Assembly: GCF_900112695.1 (NCBI RefSeq)
Contig: NZ_FOMT01000001.1
Coordinates: forward strand, 868,001-932,000
Source: Paenibacillus catalpae
GTDB taxonomy: Bacteria; Bacillota; Bacilli; Paenibacillales; Paenibacillaceae
Length of the DNA: 64,000 bases
Direction: 5' to 3'
A program made the position numbers and the translations under genes. The notes beneath the pieces are model-generated. The model saw nothing but the letters and a program-made list of their open reading frames with translations, searched no databases and was not told the origin of the DNA. Positions 33,780 to 42,942 of this stretch are shown here, piece after piece. The number at the start of each line of letters is the position of its first letter. Position 1 is the stretch's first letter.

Positions 33780-33935
33780 ATGTTAATTCTTATTTTCATT
33801 TTACTCCTGTTAAATGCAGGGCTACTATTGCATATTAACAGCAAGATACCAAAACGCGATTTATTAGCGGAAGCATTGGAGAGAGATAAATTACGACATA
33901 TTGAAGAAGATAAAAATCAATCTTCAAACGTTTGA
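33780..33935 (+). CDS. 51-residue single-pass membrane protein
   Basis: A short frame encodes one N-terminal hydrophobic helix (LILIFILLLLNAGLLLHI) and a highly charged tail (EALERDKLRHIEEDKN). A weak GGTGGG precedes the ATG. The composition is that of a real membrane microprotein, but nothing is known of its role. The following 34-base to 219-base stretch up to 34154 shows no convincing gene. Confidence 0.45.
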   Translation: MLILIFILLLLNAGLLLHINSKIPKRDLLAEALERDKLRHIEEDKNQSSNV

Positions 33936-34154
33936 TTACATTTTCATATGCTAAGGTGTTTACGGGTATACATGTGACAAGTGTTATTGAAAAGTGAATG
34001 AAAAAGGTATGGATTGGGAGTTACTGAATCGAATGGGAACTGGGATTCTTTTAATGAAAAATTAAAGAAGCTATTACCTCGGATTTGAATGCCAGAGTAA
34101 CACATCCGCTTTACCTACAATATGATGAGTCTAGAAATATAAAGAGGTGAGCCA

Positions 34155-34595
34155 ATGGCAGTCGTAAAATCCAGGAAACAGGATATTGATATGTTGGCAA
34201 GGTTGCTTCGCGCTGAAGCTGAGACCGAAGGCGAGATGGGCATGCTCCTCGTGGGAAATGTTGGCATTAACCGAATAAGAGGAAATTGCTCCGATTTTAA
34301 AGATATCCGAACAATTCCCCAAATGATCAACCAGCCGCATGCGTTCGAAGCGCTGCAACATAGTATGTACTATCAAGGCGCAAGAGAGAGGGAACGTCGT
34401 CTGGCGCAGCGGGCTGTGAACGGGGAGCGGAATTGGCCAGGCGAATTCTCGCTTTGGTATTTCCGTCCAGGATCGTTCGATAATCCCGGGCCATGTCCGC
34501 CAACTTGGTATGATCAGCCGTTCGTAGGAAGATGGAAGAAGCACTGTTTTTATCAACCTACAGTGCAAGAATGTCAAAATATATATAATACGTAA
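34155..34595 (+). CDS. SleB/CwlJ-like cell wall (spore cortex) hydrolase
   Basis: 146 residues, essentially one Hydrolase_2 domain. It has LARLLRAEAETEGEMGMLLV with the candidate catalytic Glu, NVGINRI, the central HAFEALQHSMYYQG and a C-terminal WPGEFSLWYFRPG. AGAGGTGAG precedes the ATG. CwlJ-type proteins lack a signal peptide and act in the spore or mother cell, as does this one. The likely role is cleavage of muramic-lactam cortex peptidoglycan during germination. Confidence 0.82.
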   Translation: MAVVKSRKQDIDMLARLLRAEAETEGEMGMLLVGNVGINRIRGNCSDFKDIRTIPQMINQPHAFEALQHSMYYQGARERERRLAQRAVNGERNWPGEFSLWYFRPGSFDNPGPCPPTWYDQPFVGRWKKHCFYQPTVQECQNIYNT

Positions 34596-34628
34596 CTGAC
34601 TGTCACAGCCAAGAACGTTACCCATTAA

Positions 34629-34653
34629 TGCCGCGTAAATCGCGGCTTCTTTG
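34629..34653 (+). terminator. Short terminator after the SleB-like gene
   Basis: GCCGCG pairs with CGCGGC around a 5-base loop and is followed by TTCTTT. Confidence 0.65.
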
Positions 34654-34680
34654 GGTTTAGTGTAATAAAGTTGTTGTTAA

Positions 34681-34700
34681 TTTTGAAATCGATTTCAAAA
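34681..34700. promoter_or_regulatory. Perfect palindromic operator 1 upstream of the GH30 gene
   Basis: The 20-base perfect palindrome TTTTGAAATCGATTTCAAAA fits the LacI/CcpA operator pattern WTGNAANCGNWNNCW with a central CG. A second copy of its 16-base core lies 112 bases downstream. Confidence 0.7.
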
Positions 34701-34793
34701 AAAGTGAGCAACTATGAGTCCGGCGTGCGAAGTATTTAACACCATAAACCAGCTGTTTACTTCAGATATCAGTTAAATTGTTTTGAATTAGTT

Positions 34794-34811
34794 ATTGAAA
34801 TCGATTTCAAT
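34794..34811. promoter_or_regulatory. Perfect palindromic operator 2 upstream of the GH30 gene
   Basis: ATTGAAATCGATTTCAAT is an 18-base palindrome 88 bases before the GH30 start. Its 16-base core is identical to operator 1, with a centre-to-centre distance of 112 bp (about 10.7 helical turns). This spacing suits DNA looping by one tetrameric LacI-family repressor, or dual CcpA binding. Confidence 0.7.
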
Positions 34812-34898
34812 TGATGATATTATCCATTTCAGGAAAGCAGCATGAGATTACAGCATGGGATTTATTCCAAAAATACTTTCTTGAGAGGTGCTTAAAGC

Positions 34899-37800
34899 AT
34901 GGGAGCTAGTATGTGGAAACGGGTGGCCGCACAGACATTGGTTGCTGGTCTTGTTGTCTCCAGCTTTACCGGTATTGCAGTACCGGCTGTATCGGCAGCG
35001 ACTGATCCGGTCAATGTGTGGATGACAACGGGTGACAAGAGTAATTTGTTAAGCAAGCAGCCGGACGTTGCATTTGAAACAAATGGTGCGCCGGCGGAGC
35101 TGACCATTGATTTGGATGAGAATACGAAGTATCAGACGATTGACGGATTTGGCGGTTCTCTTACGGATTCTTCGGCGTATGTGATTTCACAGATGGATGA
35201 GCAGGCAAAAGATGCTCTGATGAATAAGCTGTTCAGCCGAGAAGGTGACGGCGCGGGGTTTAGCTATTTGCGTCTGCCAATGGGTGCAAGCGATTTTGCA
35301 ACAAGCATTTATACATATGATGATATGCCGGCAGGTGAGTCCGATCCCGAACTTGAGCATTTCTCGATCGCTCATGACAGCGCATACATTATTCCGCTTC
35401 TTCAGCAGGCATTGGAAATTAATCCGGATTTGAAAATCATGGGAACACCATGGAGTGCGCCAGGCTGGATGAAAACAACGGACTCATCGATAAAAGGGAA
35501 GCTGAAAGAGGAATATTACGGCGCGTACGCGCAATACTTCGTTAAATTTATTGAGGCGTATGAAGCAGCGGGGATACCGATTGATGCGGTTACGCTTCAG
35601 AATGAGCCTCATTTCGAGCCGGGTGATTATCCGGGGATGCGGATGGAGCCGGAGGACCAGGCCAAGTTCGTTAAAGATTACTTGGGTCCAGCTTTTGAAA
35701 CTGCTGAAATCGATACTAAAATTGTGGTCTGGGATCATAACTGGAGTGAACCACAGTATCCGATTGACGTTCTGAACGATGCAGATGCGAAGAAATATAT
35801 TGCCGGCTCCGCTTTCCACGGCTATGCGGGTAATGTAAGCGCTCAGTCGCTTGTTTATGACCAGCATCCGGACAAAGATATTTACTTCACGGAAAGCTCC
35901 GGCGGTGAATTCTCCCCTGACTTTGCCGGCAACGTACAATGGGACTTCCAAAACCTTATCATTGGCGCAACCCGCAACTGGGCACGGACTTCGCTCAAAT
36001 GGAATATTGCCCTTGACGAGAACCACGGCCCGTATGTAGGCGGCTGTAAGGACTGCCGCGGGATCGTTACCGTTAACAGCAGCACGGATGAAGTGACTTA
36101 CAATGAAGAGTTTTACGCCTTTGGCCAGGCAAGCAAGTTTGTTCTGCCGGGTGCGCAGCGGATCAAGTCGAATACATTCGGAGCAGGCAGCATTGAAGAT
36201 GTTGCGTTCGTAAACCCGGACGGCTCCAAGGTATTGCTTGCACTGAACTCATCCAAGGAACCTAAGGATTTCAAAGTGAGATGGGGTGCAAAAAGCTTTG
36301 CCTACACCCTTCCAGCAGGAGCGGCAGCAAGCTTTGTATGGAACGGTACGCAGGACGGCACAGCATCCATCAGTCCATATGCGGCCTTGCAAGCAGAGGA
36401 TTACAGCGAATCAAACGGTATTACAACAGCTGTAACAACAGACACTGGCGGCGGAAAATATGCAGGTTCTTCGTCAGACGGCAGCTATATCGCGTTTGAT
36501 CATGTCGAGTTCCTGAATGGAACGGCAAGTGTGAAAGTTAGAGCCCAGGCTCAAGGTGACGGCGGCATAGAATTCCGTCTGGATGCTCCGGATGGGGCAT
36601 ATGCAGGAGGCATAGATCTTACCGATACGAACGGCTCCTGGATTACGAAAGCCGCGCAGGTAGAAGCCGTTACAGGCAAGCATAAGCTCTATGTAGTGTT
36701 CCGCGGCAAAGTGAATCTGAACTGGTTCCAGTTCTCTTATGATTTTGTGCAGAGCAGCTTCAACTACTTGAGTATTGGCGGCAGCTTTGAAGAAGGGGCA
36801 CTTGCCGGTTGGAACGGCTGGACACCGGAAGGTCAGGCTAGCGCCCAAAAGGCGGACAGAGACAACCCGCGAACCGGTTCGTATAAGCTCACTCATTATT
36901 TAGGCGGCAGTACGCCATACGAGCAGACGACATACCGTACCGTCAAAGTGCCAAACGGAACCTATAAGGCTTCGGTCTGGTATCAAAAAGGCGGCGATAC
37001 CCAGGTAAGTCTAGAAGCGAAGCAATATGGCGGCGCAGATCTCAGCGTGCCTGCAGCAACAACGGCGTATGTAGGATCTTGGACGCAAATCGTTATTCCT
37101 GAGATTCAGGTGACAAGTGGCCAAGTTGAACTCGGCATTCATTCTCTTAACAAAGGCGGCGAATGGGCAGCCTTTGACGATGTGGAATTGACACCGGTTA
37201 TTACGAAAGCGCCATCGGCAGCACAAGGGACGGATGCTCCGGAAACCCCTCAAGGTGTAAGTGCAGAGCTTGACGGAGGTCATAACATAAAGCTTGCCTG
37301 GACATCCGTTCCTGGTGCAGAAGGCTATAAAATCTATCGTTCTACTGCAGACTCAGCAACGACGGCAGGTGGTGTATACCCGGATTACCGCTTGATCGGA
37401 CTGGCTTCCGGAGAGGCAACCAGCTATGTTGATCAAGGCTTGCGCGGTTCTACCGCTTATTCCTACCGGGTCACGGCCTTTAATACAACAGGAGAATCGG
37501 CTGCAAGTGTATCTGATATTGCAACAACTGCGGCAGGTTCCGATACGGCAGCACCTGCTGCTCCTGCCTCGCTGATTGCTGAACCGGGCATTGAGCAGGT
37601 GATGCTAGTTTGGGAGCCAAACGCGGAGACGGATTTCCTGAAATACAATGTTTATGTCAATGGCTTTAAACGGGCATCGGTAGATCCGGCGCCGGAATCC
37701 CGCTATACCGTAACGAATTTGAAAGCGGGTACGCGTTATACCTTTACCGTTAAAGCGGTGGACCAGGCGGGCAACGAATCGGCAGCAAGCAACGCTGTGA

Positions 37801-39830
37801 CCGAAACTCCAACAGTTGCGAGTGTTCTCCTGCCGCTCCCGGGCAACAACCTGGATTTTGAGACGACGGATCAGGATGGAAAGCCTACACTTTCGCCATG
37901 GCAGGAATGGCATCCGGGAACGCAAGCCAATGCTTCCTCCATCGATAATGATTCGCCTCGCGGCAAATATAAAATGACGCATTGGGCAGGATCGGCTTAC
38001 CAGCAATCGAACTTTCAAACGCTGACCGTTCCTAACGGTATGTACAAAGTTCAAGTGTGGGCAAGAACCGGCGGGGGACAGAACAAATTCCAGCTTGAAA
38101 TATCAGGCTATGGCGACGATGTACCGCAGCTGACGAAGGATATGAGAAGCGCAAGCGGAAGTGTGTATACTCCATTTGCCATTGACCAAATCGAAGTAAC
38201 GAACGGCAAGCTGCAAATCGGCATATTCTCGGATGCCAAAAGCGGCAACTGGGCGGCCATTGATGATTTTGAAGTGTACCGCTATCCGGATGCGACAGTT
38301 GGTGTAACCGGGGTTACACTCGATAAAGCCGAGCTTTCCCTTAATCTGTCGAACATGAAGACGGGCACACTGACTGCGGCCGTGCAGCCAGGTGATGCTG
38401 AGAATCATAATGTTTACTGGAGCAGCAGCAACTCTTCGGTAGCAGCTGTAGCAGGTGGCGTAGTTACAGCCAAAGGGGTTGGAACGGCAGAAATTACGGT
38501 CACTACGGAAGATGGCGGCTTCACAGCTAAAGCAAATGTGACTGTATCAAGCGGAGAGACTACTCCAACGAACCCGACAGATCCTAATGGAGCCGGAAAT
38601 ACAACTGGTCCTGTCGTGACCAAAGATGGAACCGGTTCTACGATTAGCGGGTTCACCTCGAAAACCGAGACTGATCCGAATGGCGATTCAGCTTCCGTAG
38701 TCAAGGTGAATGCAGCATTGCTTACTAGTGCCGCTCAAGACAGCAAGGTGGATTTGATAACAATCGATTTAAGCGATCTGGACGATCAAAGCCATCTACA
38801 GGCAGAATTCCCGGCAAATACGCTGACAGAGCTATTAAACACGAACAAAAATCTTACGATTAAGGTAAAAACCGATCTTGGAACGTATGAGCTTCCCCTG
38901 CAAGCTATTCTGAGCAGCATGTCAGGAAGCGGACAACAGCTTCGTATTGGAGTTAGCCAGGTTTCGAATACCGCTAAACAGGCAGCAGAGCAAGCACTTC
39001 ACAACAAACAAGGCAGCTTGATTGGTGTCCCGGTCGAATTTACAGTATGGATCGGCAAGGATCAGAGCTGGCAGGAAGTCACTCGCTTTGGCAAGCATTA
39101 CGTCATCAAGACAATTACTCTTGGCAAGACGAATGAAAAGCCGGCTGCTGGAGTTGTGATTGGGACGGACGGTACGATTCTTCCGGTACCAACGACCTTC
39201 ATGACAGATGCAAACGGAAATGTAAATGCAATTATTCGTTCCAATCATAATAGCGTGTATGCTGTAGTTGCAGCGAACAAGTCGTTCCGAGATACAAAAG
39301 GCCATTGGGCGGAAAAAGAGATTAACGCCCTTGCTTCGAGCTTTATTGTAAACGGTGTAACGGCAGATCAATTTGCTCCTGAGCAGCAGTTGACCCGTGC
39401 AGAGTGGGTCGCGATGCTGACCAGAGCGCTTGGTCTGACAGCAAGCTCCTCAGCAAGCAGCTATAAGGATGTTCCTGATAATGCCTGGTATGCTGAAGCC
39501 GTAGCTGCGGCGACAGAAACGGGAATTATCCAAGGCTTCACGGACGGAACCTTCCGTCCAAACGACAAAATGACAAGACAGCAGATGGCCGTAACAGCAG
39601 CAAATGTCCTTGCATTTATTGGTAAAACGCAGACGGGAAGTGCAGAACAGCTTGCAGCATTGAAGGACAGCAGCGATATCGCGGCATGGGCAGCGGATGC
39701 AGTAGCGCAATCGCTGAAATCCGGGCTTATTAAAGGGACGCCGGAAGGGCGATATTACCCGAATAAGACAGCAACACGCGCTGAAGCCGCATCGATTCTG
39801 TACAGGTTAAATACAACGATCCAAGCTTAA
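34899..39830 (+). CDS. S-layer-anchored GH30 glycoside hydrolase with carbohydrate-binding, FN3, Ig-like and SLH domains
   Basis: 1643 residues; GAGAGGTG precedes the ATG, and the signal peptide is cut near VSAA (about residue 33). The GH30 barrel (about 40-490) opens YQTIDGFGGSLTDSSAY, with acid/base E236 in LQNEPHFEPG and nucleophile E332 in YFTESSGGEF. Then follow a CBM6-like module (about 493-620), a jelly-roll module opening IGGSFEEGALAGWNGW (about 620-770), two FN3 domains (about 778-975), a second jelly-roll (about 984-1130) and a Big_2 Ig-like domain (about 1134-1215). After a Pro/Thr/Asn linker and a beta-rich region come three SLH domains (LTRAEW, MTRQQM, ATRAEA). GH30 members cut beta-1,6-glucan, beta-glucosyl or beta-xylosyl links; this one resembles the glucosidase/glucanase branch. 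It acts outside on the wall. Two operators upstream imply sugar-regulated expression. Confidence 0.92.
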   Translation: MGASMWKRVAAQTLVAGLVVSSFTGIAVPAVSAATDPVNVWMTTGDKSNLLSKQPDVAFETNGAPAELTIDLDENTKYQTIDGFGGSLTDSSAYVISQMDEQAKDALMNKLFSREGDGAGFSYLRLPMGASDFATSIYTYDDMPAGESDPELEHFSIAHDSAYIIPLLQQALEINPDLKIMGTPWSAPGWMKTTDSSIKGKLKEEYYGAYAQYFVKFIEAYEAAGIPIDAVTLQNEPHFEPGDYPGMRMEPEDQAKFVKDYLGPAFETAEIDTKIVVWDHNWSEPQYPIDVLNDADAKKYIAGSAFHGYAGNVSAQSLVYDQHPDKDIYFTESSGGEFSPDFAGNVQWDFQNLIIGATRNWARTSLKWNIALDENHGPYVGGCKDCRGIVTVNSSTDEVTYNEEFYAFGQASKFVLPGAQRIKSNTFGAGSIEDVAFVNPDGSKVLLALNSSKEPKDFKVRWGAKSFAYTLPAGAAASFVWNGTQDGTASISPYAALQAEDYSESNGITTAVTTDTGGGKYAGSSSDGSYIAFDHVEFLNGTASVKVRAQAQGDGGIEFRLDAPDGAYAGGIDLTDTNGSWITKAAQVEAVTGKHKLYVVFRGKVNLNWFQFSYDFVQSSFNYLSIGGSFEEGALAGWNGWTPEGQASAQKADRDNPRTGSYKLTHYLGGSTPYEQTTYRTVKVPNGTYKASVWYQKGGDTQVSLEAKQYGGADLSVPAATTAYVGSWTQIVIPEIQVTSGQVELGIHSLNKGGEWAAFDDVELTPVITKAPSAAQGTDAPETPQGVSAELDGGHNIKLAWTSVPGAEGYKIYRSTADSATTAGGVYPDYRLIGLASGEATSYVDQGLRGSTAYSYRVTAFNTTGESAASVSDIATTAAGSDTAAPAAPASLIAEPGIEQVMLVWEPNAETDFLKYNVYVNGFKRASVDPAPESRYTVTNLKAGTRYTFTVKAVDQAGNESAASNAVTETPTVASVLLPLPGNNLDFETTDQDGKPTLSPWQEWHPGTQANASSIDNDSPRGKYKMTHWAGSAYQQSNFQTLTVPNGMYKVQVWARTGGGQNKFQLEISGYGDDVPQLTKDMRSASGSVYTPFAIDQIEVTNGKLQIGIFSDAKSGNWAAIDDFEVYRYPDATVGVTGVTLDKAELSLNLSNMKTGTLTAAVQPGDAENHNVYWSSSNSSVAAVAGGVVTAKGVGTAEITVTTEDGGFTAKANVTVSSGETTPTNPTDPNGAGNTTGPVVTKDGTGSTISGFTSKTETDPNGDSASVVKVNAALLTSAAQDSKVDLITIDLSDLDDQSHLQAEFPANTLTELLNTNKNLTIKVKTDLGTYELPLQAILSSMSGSGQQLRIGVSQVSNTAKQAAEQALHNKQGSLIGVPVEFTVWIGKDQSWQEVTRFGKHYVIKTITLGKTNEKPAAGVVIGTDGTILPVPTTFMTDANGNVNAIIRSNHNSVYAVVAANKSFRDTKGHWAEKEINALASSFIVNGVTADQFAPEQQLTRAEWVAMLTRALGLTASSSASSYKDVPDNAWYAEAVAAATETGIIQGFTDGTFRPNDKMTRQQMAVTAANVLAFIGKTQTGSAEQLAALKDSSDIAAWAADAVAQSLKSGLIKGTPEGRYYPNKTATRAEAASILYRLNTTIQA

Positions 39831-39842
39831 TAAGGTATGAAG

Positions 39843-39870
39843 AAGCCGGCTATCGACAGCCGGCTTTTTC
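39843..39870 (+). terminator. Terminator of the GH30 gene
   Basis: AAGCCGGCT pairs with AGCCGGCTT around a 6-base loop, then T5, 12 bases after the stop. Confidence 0.92.
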
Positions 39871-39972
39871 ATTTGCGTGCGTCATGAGAATGCGAGAAAC
39901 TGTAACTTTTTTACTTCTGAAACGTTTATTGTTAAAGATAAAGTAGAAATCTGCAGATTGGAGTCATGGTCA

Positions 39973-40710
39973 ATGCCTTATACGTTAGCTCATCCGCTGT
40001 TTGCTTATCCTTTGAAACATGTGAACCGCAAATTGGTTAGTGTTACGGGTCTGGTGCTGGGAAGCATGGGGCCGGATATGGAGTATTTTGTTTATCTTGC
40101 GCCTCATCAGACGATTGGGCATACGATCCAGGGGTTGTTCATGCAAGTTATACCGCTATGTATTCTGCTGGGCATTTTATTTCATTATGTGGTCAAAAGA
40201 TCACTTGCTCTGCATCTGCCATCGATATTCGATCTGGATAAGCGGGCATATCGACTGTTGAGCCGTTGGGATATGAGAAGCATCGGGGCATGGCTTATTT
40301 ATTTGCTGTCCGTCGTTATCGGGTTCTACACCCATATCTTCGTTGATGGCTTTACGCATGAGAGCGGCTATTTTGTCCAGCATCTGGACGTGTTAAACCG
40401 GATTATTGTACTAGATCTGCCGTTATTTAAACTATTGCAATACAGCTTCTCGCTGCTAGGTCTGTCCGTCATGTCGCTAACGATTATTTTTCATCTCTAT
40501 AAAAGCAAACCAAGCACGAAAGGCGTGTCTCGTATTCCATCCCATCAGAAATGGCTGTACTGGTTTGTTGTCGTGTTGTGGGCGGTGTTCCTCACCGTAC
40601 TGAAACTATATGTCAGCGGTTTACCAACGATTAGTATTCTGGCAGTTGCGCCAGTCTCGGGACTTTGTGTAGGTCTGGTTGCAGCATCCATGATTTACAG
40701 GCAGGCATAG
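39973..40710 (+). CDS. DUF4184-type integral membrane protein
   Basis: 245 residues starting MPYTLAHPLFAYPLKHVN, the diagnostic opening of DUF4184 proteins (His and Pro near the start, then VTGLVLGSMGPDMEYF). About six hydrophobic helices follow (for example CILLGILFHYVV and WLIYLLSVVIGFYTHIFVDG). The conserved H, D and FTH residues resemble membrane-embedded metal-dependent hydrolases, but function is unproven. The start at 39973 has TTGGAG upstream and fits the family; the longer frame is not needed. Confidence 0.8.
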   Translation: MPYTLAHPLFAYPLKHVNRKLVSVTGLVLGSMGPDMEYFVYLAPHQTIGHTIQGLFMQVIPLCILLGILFHYVVKRSLALHLPSIFDLDKRAYRLLSRWDMRSIGAWLIYLLSVVIGFYTHIFVDGFTHESGYFVQHLDVLNRIIVLDLPLFKLLQYSFSLLGLSVMSLTIIFHLYKSKPSTKGVSRIPSHQKWLYWFVVVLWAVFLTVLKLYVSGLPTISILAVAPVSGLCVGLVAASMIYRQA

Positions 40711-40769
40711 ACTTCTATAAAATGGGAGAGAAGGCGTTATGATAGCTTAACGATGAGAGGAAGATTGAA

Positions 40770-41432
40770 ATGGGTAAGGTTATATTGTTTCAAGGCGATT
40801 CCATCACTGACTGCGGACGTGCCCGTGAAGGAAGTCCGGGACAGGCGCTGGGACAAGGATACGTACATCATATTGCCGGACAGCTGGGCTATCAGATGGC
40901 GGAGGATGGGCATCAATTCATTAACCGGGGCATCAGCGGCAATCGGGTATCCGACTTGTACGCCCGCTGGAACGAAGATGCCATAGCGATTAAGCCGGAT
41001 ATTCTCAGTATCCTGATTGGGGTAAACGATACTTGGCGGATTATGGATAACCTGCCTAGCGGGGCAACGGACCGCTTCGAGCGTGCTTACCGCATTTTGC
41101 TGGAGGAGACGAGGGAAGTGCTGCCGGATACCAAGCTCGTATTAGGGGAGCCTTTTGTTCTGCGCACAGGCGTTACCTTAAAGGAATGGAGCGGCTGGCG
41201 CGAGAGAGTTGAAAGGCAAAGCGATATGGTGAAGCAGTTGGCAGAAGAGTATAATGCCGTGTTCGTGCCGTTCCAGCAGGCTTTCGATCAAGCAGCGGAA
41301 CAAGCTGCGCCTGATTATTGGCTTCACGATGGCGTGCATCCAACCGCTGCCGGTCATTATTTGATGGCAGCAGAATGGTTAAAAGCCGTTCAGAACAGTC
41401 CATTGCGATTAACTAGCGGTTCCCAATTATAA
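40770..41432 (+). CDS. SGNH/GDSL family esterase (possible rhamnogalacturonan acetylesterase)
   Basis: 220 residues without a signal peptide. Block I is ILFQGDSITDCGR with the nucleophile Ser, block II holds NRGISGNRV with the oxyanion Gly, block III is GVNDTW with Asn, and block V is DGVHPTAAGH with the Asp and His of the triad. AGAGGAAG precedes the ATG. Similar proteins in rhamnogalacturonan loci, such as YesT/YesY, deacetylate imported pectin fragments. The nearby rhamnose and Kdu genes make that plausible but unproven. Confidence 0.85.
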   Translation: MGKVILFQGDSITDCGRAREGSPGQALGQGYVHHIAGQLGYQMAEDGHQFINRGISGNRVSDLYARWNEDAIAIKPDILSILIGVNDTWRIMDNLPSGATDRFERAYRILLEETREVLPDTKLVLGEPFVLRTGVTLKEWSGWRERVERQSDMVKQLAEEYNAVFVPFQQAFDQAAEQAAPDYWLHDGVHPTAAGHYLMAAEWLKAVQNSPLRLTSGSQL

Positions 41433-41443
41433 GGGGTGTATCC

Positions 41444-41818
41444 ATGACTTATTCCTTTCTAGGAATCGACCATATTCAATTAGCAGCTCCGGAAGGCTGT
41501 GAAGCCAGGGCTCGGGATTTCTTTCATGATCTGTTAGGATGGCCGGAAATCCCCAAACCTGACAACTTGCTGGCTCGAGGCGGGGTGTGGTTTCAATGCG
41601 GTACCCACCAGGTACATATCGGGGTTCAAAAGAATTTTGTTCCGGCGGCAAAAGCGCATCCTGCCTTCCATGTACGGAATCTGGAGGGACTGCGCATTCA
41701 CCTAATTGAGCACGGAATTCCGGTCATTGATGATGAAGCCAGGGCAGACGAAGGTGTGCGACGATTGTATGTAAATGATCCATTCGGCAACCGACTGGAA
41801 TTGTTGGAGTGGAATTAA
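41444..41818 (+). CDS. VOC (glyoxalase/dioxygenase-fold) family protein
   Basis: 124 residues comprising one VOC module pair: GIDHIQLAAPEGCEARARDF, FHDLLGWPEIPKP, HPAFHVRNLEGL and the closing YVNDPFGNRLELLE with the metal-site Glu. It follows the SGNH hydrolase by 11 bases with AAGGGG upstream, so the two are probably cotranscribed. Substrate unknown. Confidence 0.88.
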   Translation: MTYSFLGIDHIQLAAPEGCEARARDFFHDLLGWPEIPKPDNLLARGGVWFQCGTHQVHIGVQKNFVPAAKAHPAFHVRNLEGLRIHLIEHGIPVIDDEARADEGVRRLYVNDPFGNRLELLEWN

Positions 41819-41889
41819 TCGCATTCGACTATACAATAAGGCTTGGCTACCGGCATTTGTATCGAGTTAGCGAATAAATAAGAATCCCC

Positions 41890-42819
41890 TTAGGCGATAG
41901 GCTCGCTCAAGGGGATTTTGTTTACTTCGGGTTGTTGTTTCCTAATCTGTGACGGGGCTGTGCCTTTATATTTCTTGTACATCTTCGTGAAATAATTGGA
42001 GTTATCACAGCCGACGAGGCCGGCAATTTCCGTAATGGAAAGATCACCGGCAAGCAGCAGCCGTTCCGCCTCATTCACCCGGCATACATTTACATAATCA
42101 ATGAAGGTCCGGCCGGTCAGCTTTTTGAACATTTTACAGAAATGATGGATGTTTAAGTTCATCCGCTTTGCGGCATCTGCGACGGTCTGTTTGTCTGCAA
42201 AGTTCACTTCAATATATTCAATCAGCGTCTTGAATCTTTCCCGGTTCTGCACATATTGATTTGTCGCCTGTTCGGGCAGCTGCTGCGGCAGGAATTTACG
42301 GGACAGCAGGGTGAGCAGCATGTGAAGCTGCGATTTCACCATGAGCTGGTAAGCGGGCTGCTTTGCTGTAAATTCCGAATTGGCCTGCTCCAGCAGATAA
42401 TAATAGTCCGCGCATGACGGATCAATTAAGGTGGGCATGACCGGGAGGTGGACACGGCCTTCCAAGTAAGGCAGCACATATTTGGTATGCAGGGAATCGT
42501 GCATCCAATTCTGGAACAGGGAGCTGTTAAATACGATGGCCAGGTACGCAATATCTCCATCGCAGGTGCTGTAGCCGACATGAAGGGCGCCGGCCGGTAT
42601 AAACAAGACATCGCCCGGACGCGCCTCATAGGACTCGCTGTCGATATGGAACATGCCGCTGCCCTGCTGCATGACAATAATCTCGAAATGCTCATGCCAA
42701 TGCAAATAAAGAATCAGATCGCCCGGCTTCTTCTGATAGGCATGGTTGGTGAAAATCTGAACCGGATGTGTTTTCTCATCAATTCTAGTATTCTCCCGCA
42801 GTTCCTTCGGATAGCTCAT
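41890..42819 (-). CDS. AraC family transcriptional regulator with N-terminal cupin
   Basis: About 309 residues from the Met preceded by GTGGAG. The cupin part has LYLHWHEHFEIIVMQQGSGM and RPGDVLFIPAGALHVGY. The C-terminal HTH pair has TVADAAKRMNLNIHHFCKMF and SITEIAGLVGCDNSNYFTKM. It is divergent from the TIM-barrel isomerase/oxidoreductase pair across 123 bases and is their likely activator. AATCCCCTT and AAGGGGATT at 41886-41916 can form a hairpin around the stop codon that may terminate it. Confidence 0.9.
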   Translation of the reverse strand: MSYPKELRENTRIDEKTHPVQIFTNHAYQKKPGDLILYLHWHEHFEIIVMQQGSGMFHIDSESYEARPGDVLFIPAGALHVGYSTCDGDIAYLAIVFNSSLFQNWMHDSLHTKYVLPYLEGRVHLPVMPTLIDPSCADYYYLLEQANSEFTAKQPAYQLMVKSQLHMLLTLLSRKFLPQQLPEQATNQYVQNRERFKTLIEYIEVNFADKQTVADAAKRMNLNIHHFCKMFKKLTGRTFIDYVNVCRVNEAERLLLAGDLSITEIAGLVGCDNSNYFTKMYKKYKGTAPSQIRKQQPEVNKIPLSEPIA

Positions 42820-42942
42820 GCAAGTCTCAACTCCACAATATAGGACTAGTAAAACACAAGAATGGTAGAGAATCCTCCAATTACCCGCGTTATACTGAGT
42901 GTGCAATCAAATTTATTCCACCAAAATAGGAGTGGTAATGAT

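Noticed and set aside
33969..34070. Short frame VNEKGMDWELLNRMGTGILL between the microprotein and the SleB-like gene
   Set aside because: Only 23 codons with no ribosome binding site or match. The stretch 33936-34154 is left unassigned.
41886..41920. Hairpin around the AraC stop codon as a strong terminator
   Set aside because: The stem AATCCCCTT/AAGGGGATT is good, but the minus-strand tail is only weakly T-rich, so it is mentioned with the gene and not listed separately.
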